From assembly GCF_002441715.1 (NCBI RefSeq), contig NZ_JXJX01000001.1, positions 124,001 to 188,000 of the forward strand: a DNA stretch of 64,000 bases, given 5' to 3'. Under the pieces are notes generated by a model. The model worked only from the letters and a program-made list of their open reading frames with translations. It did no database searches and had not been told where the DNA came from. Shown piece after piece: positions 8,979-17,849 of the stretch; within the stretch, counting starts at the first letter, position 1; each line of letters begins with the position of its first letter. The translations under genes were made by a program, and so were the position numbers. This DNA comes from Pseudolactococcus plantarum. GTDB taxonomy: Bacteria > Bacillota > Bacilli > Lactobacillales > Streptococcaceae.

Positions 8979-9282
8979 GATGTTCTCCTCGACCAGTTAT
9001 GGTAACGATGACATGGGGTGTGTTACAGGATTGTACAGTATCAGTTTATCATAATTAGCGTCTAAATTGAGAAATGAGCAAGAGGTGGGGGCGCAAAAAG
9101 ACAAACAGTATATACCAACTATTTGGTAGTATTATCTCTGATAGTCTAAGAACTTGTGGAGCGTCAGTTTAGATGGTCTTTTTTTGCTTACTTATCAGTT
9201 GTTACCCGAGACTAAAATACGCTAACCGCCCGTTTGGTGCTTACTATTGCGGTTAGATGAGGTTACGTGATATAATACAGTC
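8979..9282. other. Divergent intergenic region, 304 bases
   Basis: It holds the minus-strand promoter of the lipoprotein (-10 TACAAT as ATTGTA at 9030-9035), a small hairpin TACCAA/TTGGTA (9113-9128), a second hairpin CTAACCGC/GCGGTTAG (9222-9229 and 9249-9256) and the + promoter of ecfA1. I see no open frame worth calling. Confidence 0.5.
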
Positions 9283-9283
9283 A
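9268..9283 (+). promoter_or_regulatory. Extended -10 promoter giving a probable leaderless ecfA1 mRNA
   Basis: TG A TATAAT (-10 at 9271-9276) ends only six bases before the ATG at 9283, so transcription should start on the A of the start codon. No Shine-Dalgarno sequence is present. Confidence 0.7.
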
Positions 9284-10119
9284 TGCAGAAAATTCTGGAA
9301 ATAAAAAATTTAACTTATAAATATGAGGAAGCAAGCGACAGTTACGCAGTAAATGACGTGTCTTTTGATATTCTACGTGGTGAGTGGGTGTCGATTATCG
9401 GACGTAACGGGTCTGGTAAGTCGACGACCGCACGCTTGATAGACGGGCTTATGGCTGCAGCCTCAGGTGAAATATGGATTGATGGTGAGCTTTTAACACA
9501 AGAAAATGTCTGGCAACTCCGTCAAAAAATAGGCATGGTGTTTCAAAATCCAGATAATCAGTTCGTAGGGGCAACTGTCGAAGATGATGTTGCATTTGGT
9601 ATGGAAAATCAAGGCGTGTCTCGAGAAGACATGCTGGCACGTGTAGGGACGGCTCTTTCACGTGTTGATATGACTAAATTCAAAACAAAGGAACCAGCAC
9701 GACTATCAGGTGGCCAAAAACAGCGTGTAGCGATTGCTGGTATCGTGGCGTTGAGACCAGATATTATCATACTTGATGAAGCAACGTCAATGTTAGATCC
9801 CAAGGGACGTTTAGCGATTATCGAGGTCGTACGAGAAATCAAAGAAGCATTTGGGTTGACTGTTATTTCTATCACCCACGATTTAGATGAAGCAAGTTTG
9901 TCTGATAAAATCATCGTGATGAATAATGGTCGTGTTGAGCAAATTGCTGAGCCAAGCACGCTGTTTCTCAACCGAAATTTGGTAGAGATTGGCCTAGATA
10001 TTCCATTTTCTGCTAATCTAGCGAATGATTTGCAAAAAAAGGGGTTAGAGATTCCTGAAAAATACTATACAGAAAGCGAGTTAGCTGACTTTTTATGCCA
10101 ATCCATTTTGACAAAGTAA
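9283..10119 (+). CDS. ecfA1: Energy-coupling factor transporter ATPase EcfA1
   Basis: 278 residues. Walker [11 protein letters not shown]-loop [11 protein letters not shown], signature LSGGQKQR, Walker [13 protein letters not shown] and switch His in ITHD are all intact. It pairs with EcfA2 to hydrolyse ATP for the ECF module, which serves many vitamin-binding S components encoded elsewhere. The family N-terminus ([14 protein letters not shown]) begins at this ATG, supporting the start. The 3' end overlaps ecfA2 by 25 bases. The mRNA is predicted leaderless. Confidence 0.95.
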   Translation: MQKILEIKNLTYKYEEASDSYAVNDVSFDILRGEWVSIIGRNGSGKSTTARLIDGLMAAASGEIWIDGELLTQENVWQLRQKIGMVFQNPDNQFVGATVEDDVAFGMENQGVSREDMLARVGTALSRVDMTKFKTKEPARLSGGQKQRVAIAGIVALRPDIIILDEATSMLDPKGRLAIIEVVREIKEAFGLTVISITHDLDEASLSDKIIVMNNGRVEQIAEPSTLFLNRNLVEIGLDIPFSANLANDLQKKGLEIPEKYYTESELADFLCQSILTK

Positions 10120-10949
10120 CCTATACCTATCAGCCTAATACGCCTTTTGAGAGTCGCGCATTGTTTGACATTACCCTTGATATTGTCGATGGTAGTTTTA
10201 CAGCAGTCGTTGGCCATACTGGTTCAGGAAAATCAACGTTATTGCAACAACTGAATGCCCTCTTGTTACCTACCTCAGGTACAGTAACAGTTGATGATAT
10301 CACAATCAGATCAACCAGTAAAACGAAAGAAATTAAGCCGGTCAGAAAGCAAGTCGGTGTGGTTTTTCAATTTCCTGAAACACAGCTGTTTGATGAAACG
10401 GTGCTAAAAGATGTTGCTTTTGGGCCGCAAAATTTTGGCGTGACAAAGGAAGTAGCAGAAGAAACAGCGCGTGAAAAATTACGATTAGTTGGTATTTCAG
10501 ATGAGTTGTTTGAGCGCTCACCCTTTGAATTATCTGGTGGTCAGATGCGACGTGTTGCGATTGCGGGAATTTTAGCGATGAATCCCAGTGTTTTAGTGTT
10601 AGATGAGCCAACTGCTGGACTTGACCCGAAATCTAGAATTGATATGATGCGGTTGTTTGAAAGTATCCATGCGTCTGGTGTGACACTTATTTTAGTGACA
10701 CATTTGATGGATGATGTAGCAGATTATGCAGATATGATGTATGTCCTAGAAAATGGGCGCGTGATCAAATCGGGACAACCACGTCAGTTATTTCAAGATG
10801 TTGCATTTATGACGCAACATCAGTTGGGGGTACCTAGAGCAACTGAGTTTGCCCTGCTTTTACGTGCGCGAGGACAACATATTGAACAGCTACCGATTAC
10901 ACGTGCTGAGTTAGTGGATTATTTGACGGAGGCAGCCAAACATGGATAA
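10095..10949 (+). CDS. ecfA2: Energy-coupling factor transporter ATPase EcfA2
   Basis: 284 residues, the second ECF ATPase: Walker [11 protein letters not shown]-loop [14 protein letters not shown], signature LSGGQMRR, Walker [13 protein letters not shown] and switch His in VTHL. The FPE Q-loop and LSGGQMRR are characteristic of EcfA2. It overlaps ecfA1 upstream and ecfT downstream (8 bases), a compact translationally coupled operon. Confidence 0.95.
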   Translation: MPIHFDKVTYTYQPNTPFESRALFDITLDIVDGSFTAVVGHTGSGKSTLLQQLNALLLPTSGTVTVDDITIRSTSKTKEIKPVRKQVGVVFQFPETQLFDETVLKDVAFGPQNFGVTKEVAEETAREKLRLVGISDELFERSPFELSGGQMRRVAIAGILAMNPSVLVLDEPTAGLDPKSRIDMMRLFESIHASGVTLILVTHLMDDVADYADMMYVLENGRVIKSGQPRQLFQDVAFMTQHQLGVPRATEFALLLRARGQHIEQLPITRAELVDYLTEAAKHG

Positions 10950-11742
10950 ATTAATCATTGGCCGCTACATTCCGGGTCATTCTATGATTCACCGTATGGA
11001 TCCTCGCAGTAAGTTAATTGCGATGTTCGCTTTTGTGTTTATTATTTTTTTAGCACATGATATTGTTGGCTATGGTATCTTGGGCGTATTTGCGTTACTT
11101 GGTGTATTGCTTAGCCAAATCAAGTTGTCGTATTTTCTAAAAGGGTTAAGGCCTATGATTGGCTTGATTTTGTTTACTGTCATCTTTCAGATGCTGTTTA
11201 CAACAGGTGGTGAGGTGCTTTTTCAATTTTGGATTTTAAAAATCACAACTTACTCACTACAAAATGCTTTTTTCATTTTCATGCGCTTTGTACTGATTAT
11301 TTTTATGTCAACCTTGTTAACACTAACAACGCCGCCTTTAACATTGGCTGATGGCATTGAGACGGGTCTTGCACCTTTAAAAAAAATTAAGGTACCAGTT
11401 CATGAAATTGGCTTGATGTTGTCAATTTCACTCCGATTTATTCCGACCTTAATGGATGATACGACTATGATTATGAATGCACAAAAGTCGCGAGGAATGG
11501 ATTTTGGTGAGGGTAATCTGATTCAGAAAGTCAAGTCTGTTATTCCAATTCTCATTCCACTATTTGTTTCAAGTTTCAGACGTGCTGATGATCTCGCAGT
11601 AGCTATGGAGAGTCGCGGGTATCAAGGTGGAGAAGGTCGGAGTAAATATCGTGTACTAAAATGGCATTTCTGTGATACACTATTACTTATAAGTTTGCTT
11701 GCGATTACAGCTATCTTAATCGGTTGGAATATGTTTAATTGA
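10942..11742 (+). CDS. ecfT: Energy-coupling factor transmembrane protein EcfT
   Basis: 266 residues with several membrane segments and the two conserved EcfT coupling motifs, seen here as AQKSRGMD and AMESRGY. These Ala-Arg-Gly type motifs contact EcfA1 and EcfA2. It is the membrane scaffold of the shared vitamin uptake module. No S-component gene is adjacent, so this is a group II (shared) ECF module. The stop lies just before the dapH ribosome site, suggesting read-through into dapH. Confidence 0.95.
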   Translation: MDKLIIGRYIPGHSMIHRMDPRSKLIAMFAFVFIIFLAHDIVGYGILGVFALLGVLLSQIKLSYFLKGLRPMIGLILFTVIFQMLFTTGGEVLFQFWILKITTYSLQNAFFIFMRFVLIIFMSTLLTLTTPPLTLADGIETGLAPLKKIKVPVHEIGLMLSISLRFIPTLMDDTTMIMNAQKSRGMDFGEGNLIQKVKSVIPILIPLFVSSFRRADDLAVAMESRGYQGGEGRSKYRVLKWHFCDTLLLISLLAITAILIGWNMFN

Positions 11743-11753
11743 AGGAGATTATA

Positions 11754-12449
11754 ATGTCTAATACTATGAATGCACAAGAAATTATTCAATTTATTGCGAA
11801 TGCTGAGAAAAAAACAGCTGTGAAGGTGACGTTTGAAGGCGAGTTAGCTACAACTGTCCCAGATTCAGTTGTTAAGCTTGGCAATACGTTGTTTGGTGAT
11901 TGGGCAGATATTGCCCCGCTTTTAAGTGGGTTAACAGAAAATAAAACGTATGTAGTAGAACAAGATGGTCGCAATTCAGCAGTTCCTTTGCTTGATAAAC
12001 GTGAGATTAATGCACGAATTGAGCCAGGTGCTGTCATTAGAGATCAGGTTACGATCGGTGATAATGCTGTGATCATGATGGGTGCAGTCATCAATATCGG
12101 TGCAGAGATTGGTGCAGGTACCATGATTGATATGGGTGCTATTCTTGGCGGTCGTGCAATCGTTGGAACTAATTCACATATTGGTGCGGGCGCTGTGCTT
12201 GCAGGTGTTATCGAGCCAGCTAGTGCTGAACCAGTACGTATTGGTGATGATGTGTTAGTTGGTGCGAATGCTGTCGTTATTGAAGGTGTTCAAGTAGGCA
12301 ATGGCTCTGTCGTTGCTGCTGGTGCGATCGTCACACAAGATGTTCCTGAAAATGTTGTTGTCGCTGGGGTGCCAGCACGCATCATTAAAGCAATTGATGA
12401 TAAAACAAAACAAAAAACAGCTCTAGAAGATGCATTACGCACGCTTTAA
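11754..12449 (+). CDS. dapH: Tetrahydrodipicolinate N-acetyltransferase
   Basis: 231 residues. The N-terminal small domain is followed by a left-handed beta-helix of hexapeptide repeats ([20 protein letters not shown], then further GA/GT/GV steps to about residue 210). It acetylates tetrahydrodipicolinate with acetyl-CoA on the way to meso-DAP and lysine. ATG at 11754 is chosen because GAAGGAGA lies just upstream; the frame is open further left but would overlap ecfT. The deacetylase of the same pathway follows after a hairpin. Confidence 0.93.
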   Translation: MSNTMNAQEIIQFIANAEKKTAVKVTFEGELATTVPDSVVKLGNTLFGDWADIAPLLSGLTENKTYVVEQDGRNSAVPLLDKREINARIEPGAVIRDQVTIGDNAVIMMGAVINIGAEIGAGTMIDMGAILGGRAIVGTNSHIGAGAVLAGVIEPASAEPVRIGDDVLVGANAVVIEGVQVGNGSVVAAGAIVTQDVPENVVVAGVPARIIKAIDDKTKQKTALEDALRTL

Positions 12450-12451
12450 TT

Positions 12452-12488
12452 AGCCTGTTCATAACGCAATATTTGACGAAGACAGGCT
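12452..12488 (+). other. Inverted repeat in the dapH-deacetylase gap
   Basis: AGCCTGT (12452-12458) pairs with ACAGGCT (12482-12488) across a 23-base loop. It lies immediately upstream of the terminator-like hairpin, so the RNA could fold in two ways. Confidence 0.35.
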
Positions 12489-12515
12489 TGATAGACCGTC
12501 GAGTTTGTCACAGAT

Positions 12516-12545
12516 AAAAAGGCAAAGCGTGTTTTGCCTTTTTCG
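12516..12545 (+). terminator. Terminator-like hairpin between dapH and the acetyl-DAP deacetylase gene
   Basis: AAAAAGGCAAA (12516-12526) pairs with TTTGCCTTTTT (12533-12543). It sits about 30 bases before the deacetylase start, so it either ends the dapH transcript or attenuates read-through. Confidence 0.8.
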
Positions 12546-12575
12546 CTATTAGTATACAGATATAAGGAGACGTCT

Positions 12576-13709
12576 ATGCTTGATCTTATTGCAATTCGTA
12601 GAGCACTACATCAGATACCAGAAATAGGGCTAGAAGAAGTTAAAACTCATGCTTATTTGATGGCTACCATTCAAGAGATGATTGCAGGTAAATCATTTGT
12701 TGAGATCAAGACATGGCAGACTGGTATTGTCCTAAAAATAAATGGCAGTGCACCTCAAAAAACGATCGGTTGGCGTACTGATATTGATGGCTTGCCTATC
12801 ATAGAAGATACTGGTCTTGAGTTTGCATCACGTCATGAAGGAAATATGCATGCGTGTGGGCATGATATGCATATGACGTTAGCACTCGGTGTGTTAGAGC
12901 AGATGTTAGTGCACCAGCCTAAAAATAATTTGCTTTTTCTGTTTCAACCTGCTGAAGAAAATGAAGCAGGTGGCATGCTTATGTATGAAGCAGGTGTATT
13001 TGATGGAGAATACCATCCGGATGAATTTTATGGCCTTCATGTTCGACCTGATCTTAAGGTAGGCGATATTGCGACGAATACTGGGACTTTGTTTGCTGGA
13101 ACGTGTGAGGTCAAAGTAACATTTAAAGGAACAGGTGGTCATGCAGCGTTTCCACAACATGCGAACGATGCCTTAGTTGCAGCAAGCTATTTTGTCACGC
13201 AGGTGCAAACGATTGTGAGCCGAAATGTTGACCCAATAGAAGGTGCTGTGGTCACATTTGGTAGTATGCATGCTGGGACAACAAATAATGTCATCGCAGA
13301 AACAGCTCATCTACACGGGACAATTCGAACATTAACACAAGAGATGAATGACTTGACCCAAAAGCGTATCCGCGAAATTGCTGAGGGCGTGGCACTCAGT
13401 TTTGGCTTATCTGTTGATATTGAGCTTCGACAAGGTGGTTATTTACCAGTTGAAAACAATCCAGAGTTGGCGACAGAATTGATGACTTTCTTTGATCAAG
13501 CAGAGGGTGTTAATCTCATCGATATTGCTCCAGCTATGACTGGCGAAGATTTTGGCTACCTATTATCCAAGGTGCCAGGTGTGATGTTTTGGCTTGGTAT
13601 AGAGACACCTTATGCACTACATCATCCTAAAATGTCGCCTGATGAACGGGCACTTGCCTTTGGCGTGAAACACATCTCAGATTTTCTAAAAGTAAAAGCA
13701 GCCCAATAA
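12576..13709 (+). CDS. N-acetyldiaminopimelate deacetylase (M20 amidohydrolase)
   Basis: 377 residues of the M20D family, with metal-binding motifs HACGHDMHM (about 92-100), PAEENEAGG and the C-terminal GEDFGYLL / HHP. It removes the acetyl group from N-acetyl-LL-DAP (YkuR type in Bacillus) on the way to meso-DAP for the wall and lysine. Hippurate or amino-acid amidohydrolases share the fold, but the dapH neighbour supports the DAP role. TAAGGAGA precedes the ATG at 12576; upstream in-frame sequence lies in the terminator. Confidence 0.88.
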   Translation: MLDLIAIRRALHQIPEIGLEEVKTHAYLMATIQEMIAGKSFVEIKTWQTGIVLKINGSAPQKTIGWRTDIDGLPIIEDTGLEFASRHEGNMHACGHDMHMTLALGVLEQMLVHQPKNNLLFLFQPAEENEAGGMLMYEAGVFDGEYHPDEFYGLHVRPDLKVGDIATNTGTLFAGTCEVKVTFKGTGGHAAFPQHANDALVAASYFVTQVQTIVSRNVDPIEGAVVTFGSMHAGTTNNVIAETAHLHGTIRTLTQEMNDLTQKRIREIAEGVALSFGLSVDIELRQGGYLPVENNPELATELMTFFDQAEGVNLIDIAPAMTGEDFGYLLSKVPGVMFWLGIETPYALHHPKMSPDERALAFGVKHISDFLKVKAAQ

Positions 13710-13728
13710 GCAATGGGGCTGCTTTTTT
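13694..13728. terminator. Terminator shared by the deacetylase gene and the rpoN remnant
   Basis: AAAAGCAGCCC (13694-13704) pairs perfectly with GGGCTGCTTTT (13716-13726), overlapping the deacetylase stop codon. A T run follows on the + strand. Confidence 0.88.
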
Positions 13729-13990
13729 AATAGCTTTTTCGCTTGCTAGAGGCTAGTATACCCAAAGCGTTTCTATATTTTACAACAGTTCTTCTAGAAA
13801 TAGCTAGGTCGGATTGACTCATTAGGTCGGTTATTTTTTGATCAGACAAAGGGTGTTGTTTATCTTCAGTTTCGACTAATTGTTGTCGTTTTGATTTAAC
13901 AGATAAGCTGGAAACTGCTTAACTTTTTGCGATGTTTTGACCATCAAATGATGAGAGATTTTTAAGATGGATACCTATCAAATCCAGGAC
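13727..13990 (-). pseudogene. rpoN: Remnant of the sigma-54 factor gene rpoN (C-terminal end only)
   Basis: Reading the minus strand up to the TAA at 13727-13729 gives KRQQLVETEDKQHPLSDQKI, then RRTVVKYRNALGI and ASSKRKSY. This matches the C-terminus of RpoN, including the RpoN box (ARRTVAKYRE type). An in-frame TAA interrupts the frame about 70 codons before the end (after QNIAKS), and no further RpoN sequence, such as the core-binding or -12 recognition regions, is found upstream. The call rests on the near-diagnostic RpoN box. It is a decayed gene, not a functional sigma factor. Confidence 0.82.
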
Positions 13991-14176
13991 GATGTTTGTA
14001 AAAAAATAATTCAGCTGTACTACTTAGCAAATAATATTATATAATTGCAATAAGATGAATTATTTTTAAATGTTATGTTAATAGTTTGTTAAAAAGTAGT
14101 TGTTTAACTTGAAACAGATAGCATAATCCGTGCTATGTCTGAAATAATGCCGAAATGACAGCATTTTAACTATAGT
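13991..14176. other. AT-rich spacer downstream of the rpoN remnant
   Basis: No open frame. The only structure is a hairpin at 14115-14141 (CAGATAGCA / TGCTATGTCTG, one bulge), which read on the minus strand is followed by TTT and may terminate the reductase gene. Confidence 0.4.
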
Positions 14177-14755
14177 TCATAGTTTCAGAAAATAGTTAGC
14201 AACTTTTTTCAAGAACTGTTGTCTTTGGTTTAAGCTACTGTTTTTAACATTGGGTAAACTCAGCATTTTATTAACTTTTATCCCACACATGTCTGCTAAG
14301 ATCTGTTTCTTTAAGACGTTTCCGTAGTCTTTTTGGACAAGTTTTGCAAATAGATATGGTGTGTCATGTGTGACAATGATATCAGCTGTTTTGCCTTTTA
14401 GGAGTTTAATGGGAATGAGTTTTTTTGGTGCGTAGGCATAAGCAAAGTTTTGGACGAAAACTCTGTCAATGAATCCTTTTAAGATAGCAGGCATCCCACT
14501 CCACCAGATAGGAAAGATAAAGATGATGTGATCACTATGCGTGATAGCATCTCGATAGGCTTGCGTTTCTGGATCAAATTGTAGATCTCTGCGTCTATGT
14601 ACTTTATCAAAATAAAGTACAGGATTAAAGTTGTCTTGATAAAGATCAATTGTTGTGACTGTGTGTTGTTTATCAATACTCTGTAGGACAGTGTCCAAAA
14701 TGTTTCCGTTTAGACTATCATGATGTGGATAGCTATAAATAATTAATATGTTCAT
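14177..14755 (-). CDS. Flavodoxin-fold NAD(P)H:quinone oxidoreductase
   Basis: 192 residues with a Rossmann-like start (ILIIYSYPHHDSLN, FMN phosphate loop) and the family hallmark FPIWWSGMPAILKGFIDRVF. This is the NQO1/MdaB/KefF-like group of flavin reductases that transfer two electrons to quinones or similar compounds. It is divergent from a TetR regulator 33 bases away, a common repressor-target arrangement. The minus-strand -10 TATACT (14762-14767) ends six bases before the ATG with no ribosome site, so its mRNA is probably leaderless. Confidence 0.87.
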   Translation of the reverse strand: MNILIIYSYPHHDSLNGNILDTVLQSIDKQHTVTTIDLYQDNFNPVLYFDKVHRRRDLQFDPETQAYRDAITHSDHIIFIFPIWWSGMPAILKGFIDRVFVQNFAYAYAPKKLIPIKLLKGKTADIIVTHDTPYLFAKLVQKDYGNVLKKQILADMCGIKVNKMLSLPNVKNSSLNQRQQFLKKVANYFLKL

Positions 14756-14767
14756 GAACTTAGTATA
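14756..14767 (-). promoter_or_regulatory. -10 box of the reductase gene, leaderless arrangement
   Basis: Minus-strand TATACT (plus AGTATA at 14762-14767) with a six-base gap to the ATG. The 33-base divergent gap must also hold the TetR operator, but I could not define it. Confidence 0.5.
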
Positions 14768-14788
14768 ACGCTTGAGTAGTCAAACACG

Positions 14789-15343
14789 ATGAACAAAAAT
14801 AAGGAAAATGGTGATTTTTTGAAAAAAGAAACGAGAAATAAGCTAATTGATGCTTTCATAGCGCTGACCAATCGTAAGACATTAGATCATATATCTATTA
14901 GTGAACTAACAACATTAGCGCAGATAAACAGAGGAACTTTTTATCTTACTTATGAAGATTTTAATGATTTTATCCTCTCTATAGAAAAAGAGCTATTAAC
15001 TGGTTTTAAGAAGACGATATTTGATCATACGATAGATTGCGGATTAGGTGAAGGGATGGTTGACGTTCTAACCTATATTTATGACAATATGCCACTGCTA
15101 AAAATCTTTATGTTAGATCAAAAATTTGTTGAAAAAGTTAAAGCAATTATTGCTGACTATATTCAAGCCTTTCATAAGTTTAACGCAACGATTCCGATTG
15201 AGTATAGTCGGTCAATCTTATTAAATACAACGCTATCTATCATCCAACTTTGGATTTTTGAACCTCAGCCCAAAACAGTTAGAGAAGTTGCTGATATATT
15301 TTATAAAACCAGAACCATTGCACCGATGGATTTAGCGATATGA
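14789..15343 (+). CDS. TetR/AcrR-family transcriptional regulator
   Basis: 184 residues. The N-terminal helix-turn-helix (TRNKLIDAFIALTNRK, ISISELTTLAQINRGTFYLTYED) is typical of TetR proteins; the rest is helical and variable, as expected for a ligand-binding domain. The divergent position next to the quinone reductase suggests it represses that gene, and it may also act on the Met-type transporter 113 bases downstream. The start is uncertain: ATG at 14789 lacks a ribosome site and a TTG at 14818 is possible. Confidence 0.85.
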   Translation: MNKNKENGDFLKKETRNKLIDAFIALTNRKTLDHISISELTTLAQINRGTFYLTYEDFNDFILSIEKELLTGFKKTIFDHTIDCGLGEGMVDVLTYIYDNMPLLKIFMLDQKFVEKVKAIIADYIQAFHKFNATIPIEYSRSILLNTTLSIIQLWIFEPQPKTVREVADIFYKTRTIAPMDLAI

Positions 15344-15380
15344 TGAAAAATGACATCGGTCTAAAGTGATGCATTTTATT

Positions 15381-15408
15381 TTGTGAATCACCAAGTTTTT
15401 TGTAAAAT
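15381..15408 (+). promoter_or_regulatory. Promoter of the MetNIQ-type operon
   Basis: TTGTGA (15381-15386), a 16-base spacer and TAAAAT (15403-15408), 48 bases before the ATG. No S-box or T-box leader fits in the short gap. Confidence 0.55.
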
Positions 15409-15455
15409 AAAGAGTAGTCTTTTTAGATAACTAGTTAGAAGTAGAGGGGCATCAG

Positions 15456-16178
15456 ATGATTGATGTGATTAGTGTATCTAAACGGTATTTAAATCATGTA
15501 GCATTAGAAAACTTATCATTTTCTGTTGAAAAAAATGATATTTTAGGGATTGTGGGTAAGAGTGGTTCAGGAAAAACGACCTTACTTAAACTCCTTAACT
15601 TGGTGGAGAAGCCAACAAGTGGTCAGATATTGATAGATGGAAAGACAACTGATCAACTAAGCAAAACGCAACTATCGCACTATAAAGCAAAGATTGGTGT
15701 TGTATTTCAACACTATAATCTTTTAGCGAATAAGACGGTCGCACAAAATATTGCATTGCCGTTGACATTAGTCGGTCAAAAAAATAGCAAAAAAGTAGCT
15801 GAATTATTGAACTTTGTTGGGATGTCAGAAAAAGAGAACGCGTATCCAGCTGAACTATCTGGTGGTGAAAAACAACGCGTCGCAATAGCAAGAGCGCTAG
15901 TTAGGCAGCCAGAAATTTTATTGTGCGATGAGGCAACAAGTTCTTTAGATGAAGACAATACAGCAGCGATTTTACGATTATTAAAAGATAGTCATCAAGC
16001 ATTTGGCATCACTATATTTTTTGTCAGTCATGACTTGGATGCTGTTCAAAAACTTTGTAATCGTGTATTAGTTTTAGAGAAAGGACGGGTATTAGGTGAG
16101 GTCAATAACACACCTGAGCTACTATCTGAATCAGAGAGTTCTTATCTAGATAAAGTACGTCGGAGGATGGTGGAATGA
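15456..16178 (+). CDS. metN: Methionine-type ABC transporter ATPase, short form
   Basis: 240 residues. Walker A GKSGSGKTT, Q-loop VFQHYNLL, signature LSGGEKQR, Walker B ILLCDEATSSLD and switch His in SHD are intact and MetN-like. The usual C-terminal NIL (ACT-like) regulatory domain of MetN is absent: the protein ends about 100 residues early. It overlaps the permease by four bases. With a MetI-type permease and an NlpA-type lipoprotein it forms a complete importer. Substrate by family is methionine or a related sulfur compound, not proven. Confidence 0.85.
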   Translation: MIDVISVSKRYLNHVALENLSFSVEKNDILGIVGKSGSGKTTLLKLLNLVEKPTSGQILIDGKTTDQLSKTQLSHYKAKIGVVFQHYNLLANKTVAQNIALPLTLVGQKNSKKVAELLNFVGMSEKENAYPAELSGGEKQRVAIARALVRQPEILLCDEATSSLDEDNTAAILRLLKDSHQAFGITIFFVSHDLDAVQKLCNRVLVLEKGRVLGEVNNTPELLSESESSYLDKVRRRMVE

Positions 16179-16846
16179 GTTTAATACAGTCAGTTCAGTT
16201 TTATTTACCTGAGCTTTTGATTGCCATCAAAGAAACGTTTATCATGATGGGGATTGCCATCATGAGTTGCTTAGTTTTTGGGTTACCGCTAGGCATTATG
16301 ATGTTTGATTCAAACCCACAAATAAAAGGTAAGCGGCACTTTCGGTATTGGCTATTTAATTTTTTTGTCACGTTTGTCAGATCTTTTCCGTATTTATTAT
16401 TTGTCATCACCTTAATTCCTTTGACACGCTTATTACTGGGTAGAGCATTTGGACCGTATCCGGCTTCTTTTCCCTTAAGTATCATTGGTGTTGTGATTGT
16501 TGCACGTTTAGTAGAGCAGGTATTGCTAGATGTACCAGTCGAGACTAGAGCACTAGCTGATGCCTTAGGGGCAACAAAATGGCAATACATCTGGCACTTT
16601 TTATTGCCAGAAGCACGGAGTGGTCTAATTTTAGCTTATACGACTGCAATTGTCAGTTTGGTTTCTTATTCAACTGTAATGGGTATTATTGGTGGCGGAG
16701 GTATTGGTAGCTTTGCGATTTTATATGGCTATCAAAGTTATCAGTATGGGATTATGGCACTAGCGATTGCGATGATGATCCTTATTGTTTTCGTGATTCA
16801 AATGATAGGCAATACAGTCGCATACAAATTAGATAAAAGAAAATAG
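16175..16846 (+). CDS. metI: Methionine-type ABC transporter permease
   Basis: 223 residues with five or more membrane segments and the EAA-type loop (LADALGATKWQYIWHFLLPEA) that docks on the ATPase. The family motif SYSTVMGIIGGGGIG is present. It is translationally coupled to the ATPase gene. A hairpin separates it from the lipoprotein gene. Confidence 0.9.
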   Translation: MSLIQSVQFYLPELLIAIKETFIMMGIAIMSCLVFGLPLGIMMFDSNPQIKGKRHFRYWLFNFFVTFVRSFPYLLFVITLIPLTRLLLGRAFGPYPASFPLSIIGVVIVARLVEQVLLDVPVETRALADALGATKWQYIWHFLLPEARSGLILAYTTAIVSLVSYSTVMGIIGGGGIGSFAILYGYQSYQYGIMALAIAMMILIVFVIQMIGNTVAYKLDKRK

Positions 16847-16849
16847 GAC

Positions 16850-16877
16850 ATGGTAACACTTGTCAAGTTGTTACCAT
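16850..16877 (+). other. Intercistronic hairpin between permease and binding-protein genes
   Basis: ATGGTAACA (16850-16858) pairs perfectly with TGTTACCAT (16869-16877). No T run follows, so it is more likely an mRNA processing or stability element that raises binding-protein expression than a terminator. Confidence 0.5.
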
Positions 16878-16899
16878 AATAAAAAATAGGAGTAATATA

Positions 16900-17736
16900 A
16901 TGAAAAAATGGGCTTTAGCAGTTGTGATGGTTGGATTAGGTCTTTCGTTAGTGGCTTGCGGTAGCAATAAGTCGAAAAATGACACAAGTGATAGTAAAAC
17001 AGATAAAAAAGATAAAGTAATTACTGTTGCAAGTCAGACAACACCCATGACAGATGTCGTTAAGGTAGCTGCAAAGGTTGCCAAAAAAGAAGGTTGGGAT
17101 ATCAAATTAGTTCAAGTGACTGATAATGTAGCCTATAATGATATGGTTGCTAGTGGTGAAGCTGATGCTAGTTTTGCAGAACATAAACCATATATGCAAA
17201 AATACAATTCAGAAAAAAAAGCTAAATTAGTTGCGATTCAACCAATTTATAATGCTAAAGTAGGATTTTACTCTAAAGATTATAAATCAATTGATGCAAT
17301 TCCCGAAGGCAGCAAAGTTGCCATCCCTAATGATCCTTCTAATCAAGGACGTGCTTTAGCTATCTTAGCTGAACAAAAATTAATTACGTTAAAATCTGGT
17401 GTAGGTGCTAACGGGACAATCAAAGATATTACTGAGAATCCAAAACACCTAGAATGGTTACAAGTAGATCTACTTAATTTATCAGCAGCCTACAGTGAAC
17501 CAGGTGTCGCATTAGTTTATAATTACCCAACTTATATCGCAAAAATTGGGTTGAAACCAGCTGATGCACTATTTTTAGAGAAAAAAATTGATGGTCGTTT
17601 TGCGATTCAAGTTGTCGCAAGACAAGATAATCAAGATTCTGATAAGATAAAAGCACTGAAAAAAGCTATGACGAGCAGTACTGTTCGTGACTTTTTAGAG
17701 AAAAACCACAGTGCAACACTTGTGCCTGCGTTCTAA
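16900..17736 (+). CDS. metQ: MetQ/NlpA-family substrate-binding lipoprotein
   Basis: 278 residues with a signal peptide and lipobox LVAC (Cys about 20), so it is anchored on the outer face of the membrane. The mature domain has the NlpA pattern (TTPMTDVVKVAAKVAKKEGW, SGEADASFAEHKPYM, IPNDPSNQGRAL). It delivers substrate to the preceding ATPase and permease. The gene order ATPase-permease-lipoprotein is the reverse of many streptococcal loci. A strong terminator follows. Confidence 0.92.
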   Translation: MKKWALAVVMVGLGLSLVACGSNKSKNDTSDSKTDKKDKVITVASQTTPMTDVVKVAAKVAKKEGWDIKLVQVTDNVAYNDMVASGEADASFAEHKPYMQKYNSEKKAKLVAIQPIYNAKVGFYSKDYKSIDAIPEGSKVAIPNDPSNQGRALAILAEQKLITLKSGVGANGTIKDITENPKHLEWLQVDLLNLSAAYSEPGVALVYNYPTYIAKIGLKPADALFLEKKIDGRFAIQVVARQDNQDSDKIKALKKAMTSSTVRDFLEKNHSATLVPAF

Positions 17737-17771
17737 GTAGGCATCTGCTCGTGTTAGCGTTAAAGCAACTA

Positions 17772-17808
17772 AAAAAACCTTTGGTAGTAATCTACCAAAG
17801 GTTTTTTG
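17772..17808. terminator. Terminator between metQ and the MATE gene
   Basis: AAAAAACCTTTGGTAG (17772-17787) pairs perfectly with CTACCAAAGGTTTTTT (17792-17807). The A/T symmetry lets it work for both converging genes. Confidence 0.93.
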
Positions 17809-17849
17809 TGTGTGATGACTCAAACTGAATTAACGCGCCTATCATAAGA

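Noticed and set aside
9609-9971. 120-codon antisense frame in ecfA1
   Set aside because: Opposite a well-conserved ATPase with no own promoter or ribosome site.
14789-14818. TTG 14818 as the start of the TetR gene
   Set aside because: AAGGA lies about 13 bases away, which is too far for a firm call; kept ATG 14789 with a note on uncertainty.
15344-15455. S-box or T-box before the Met-type transporter
   Set aside because: The gap is only 112 bases and contains an ordinary promoter; no long leader or terminator/antiterminator pair.
16201-16590. 129-codon antisense frame in metI
   Set aside because: Entirely opposite a clear permease gene; composition is that of a reversed membrane-protein frame.
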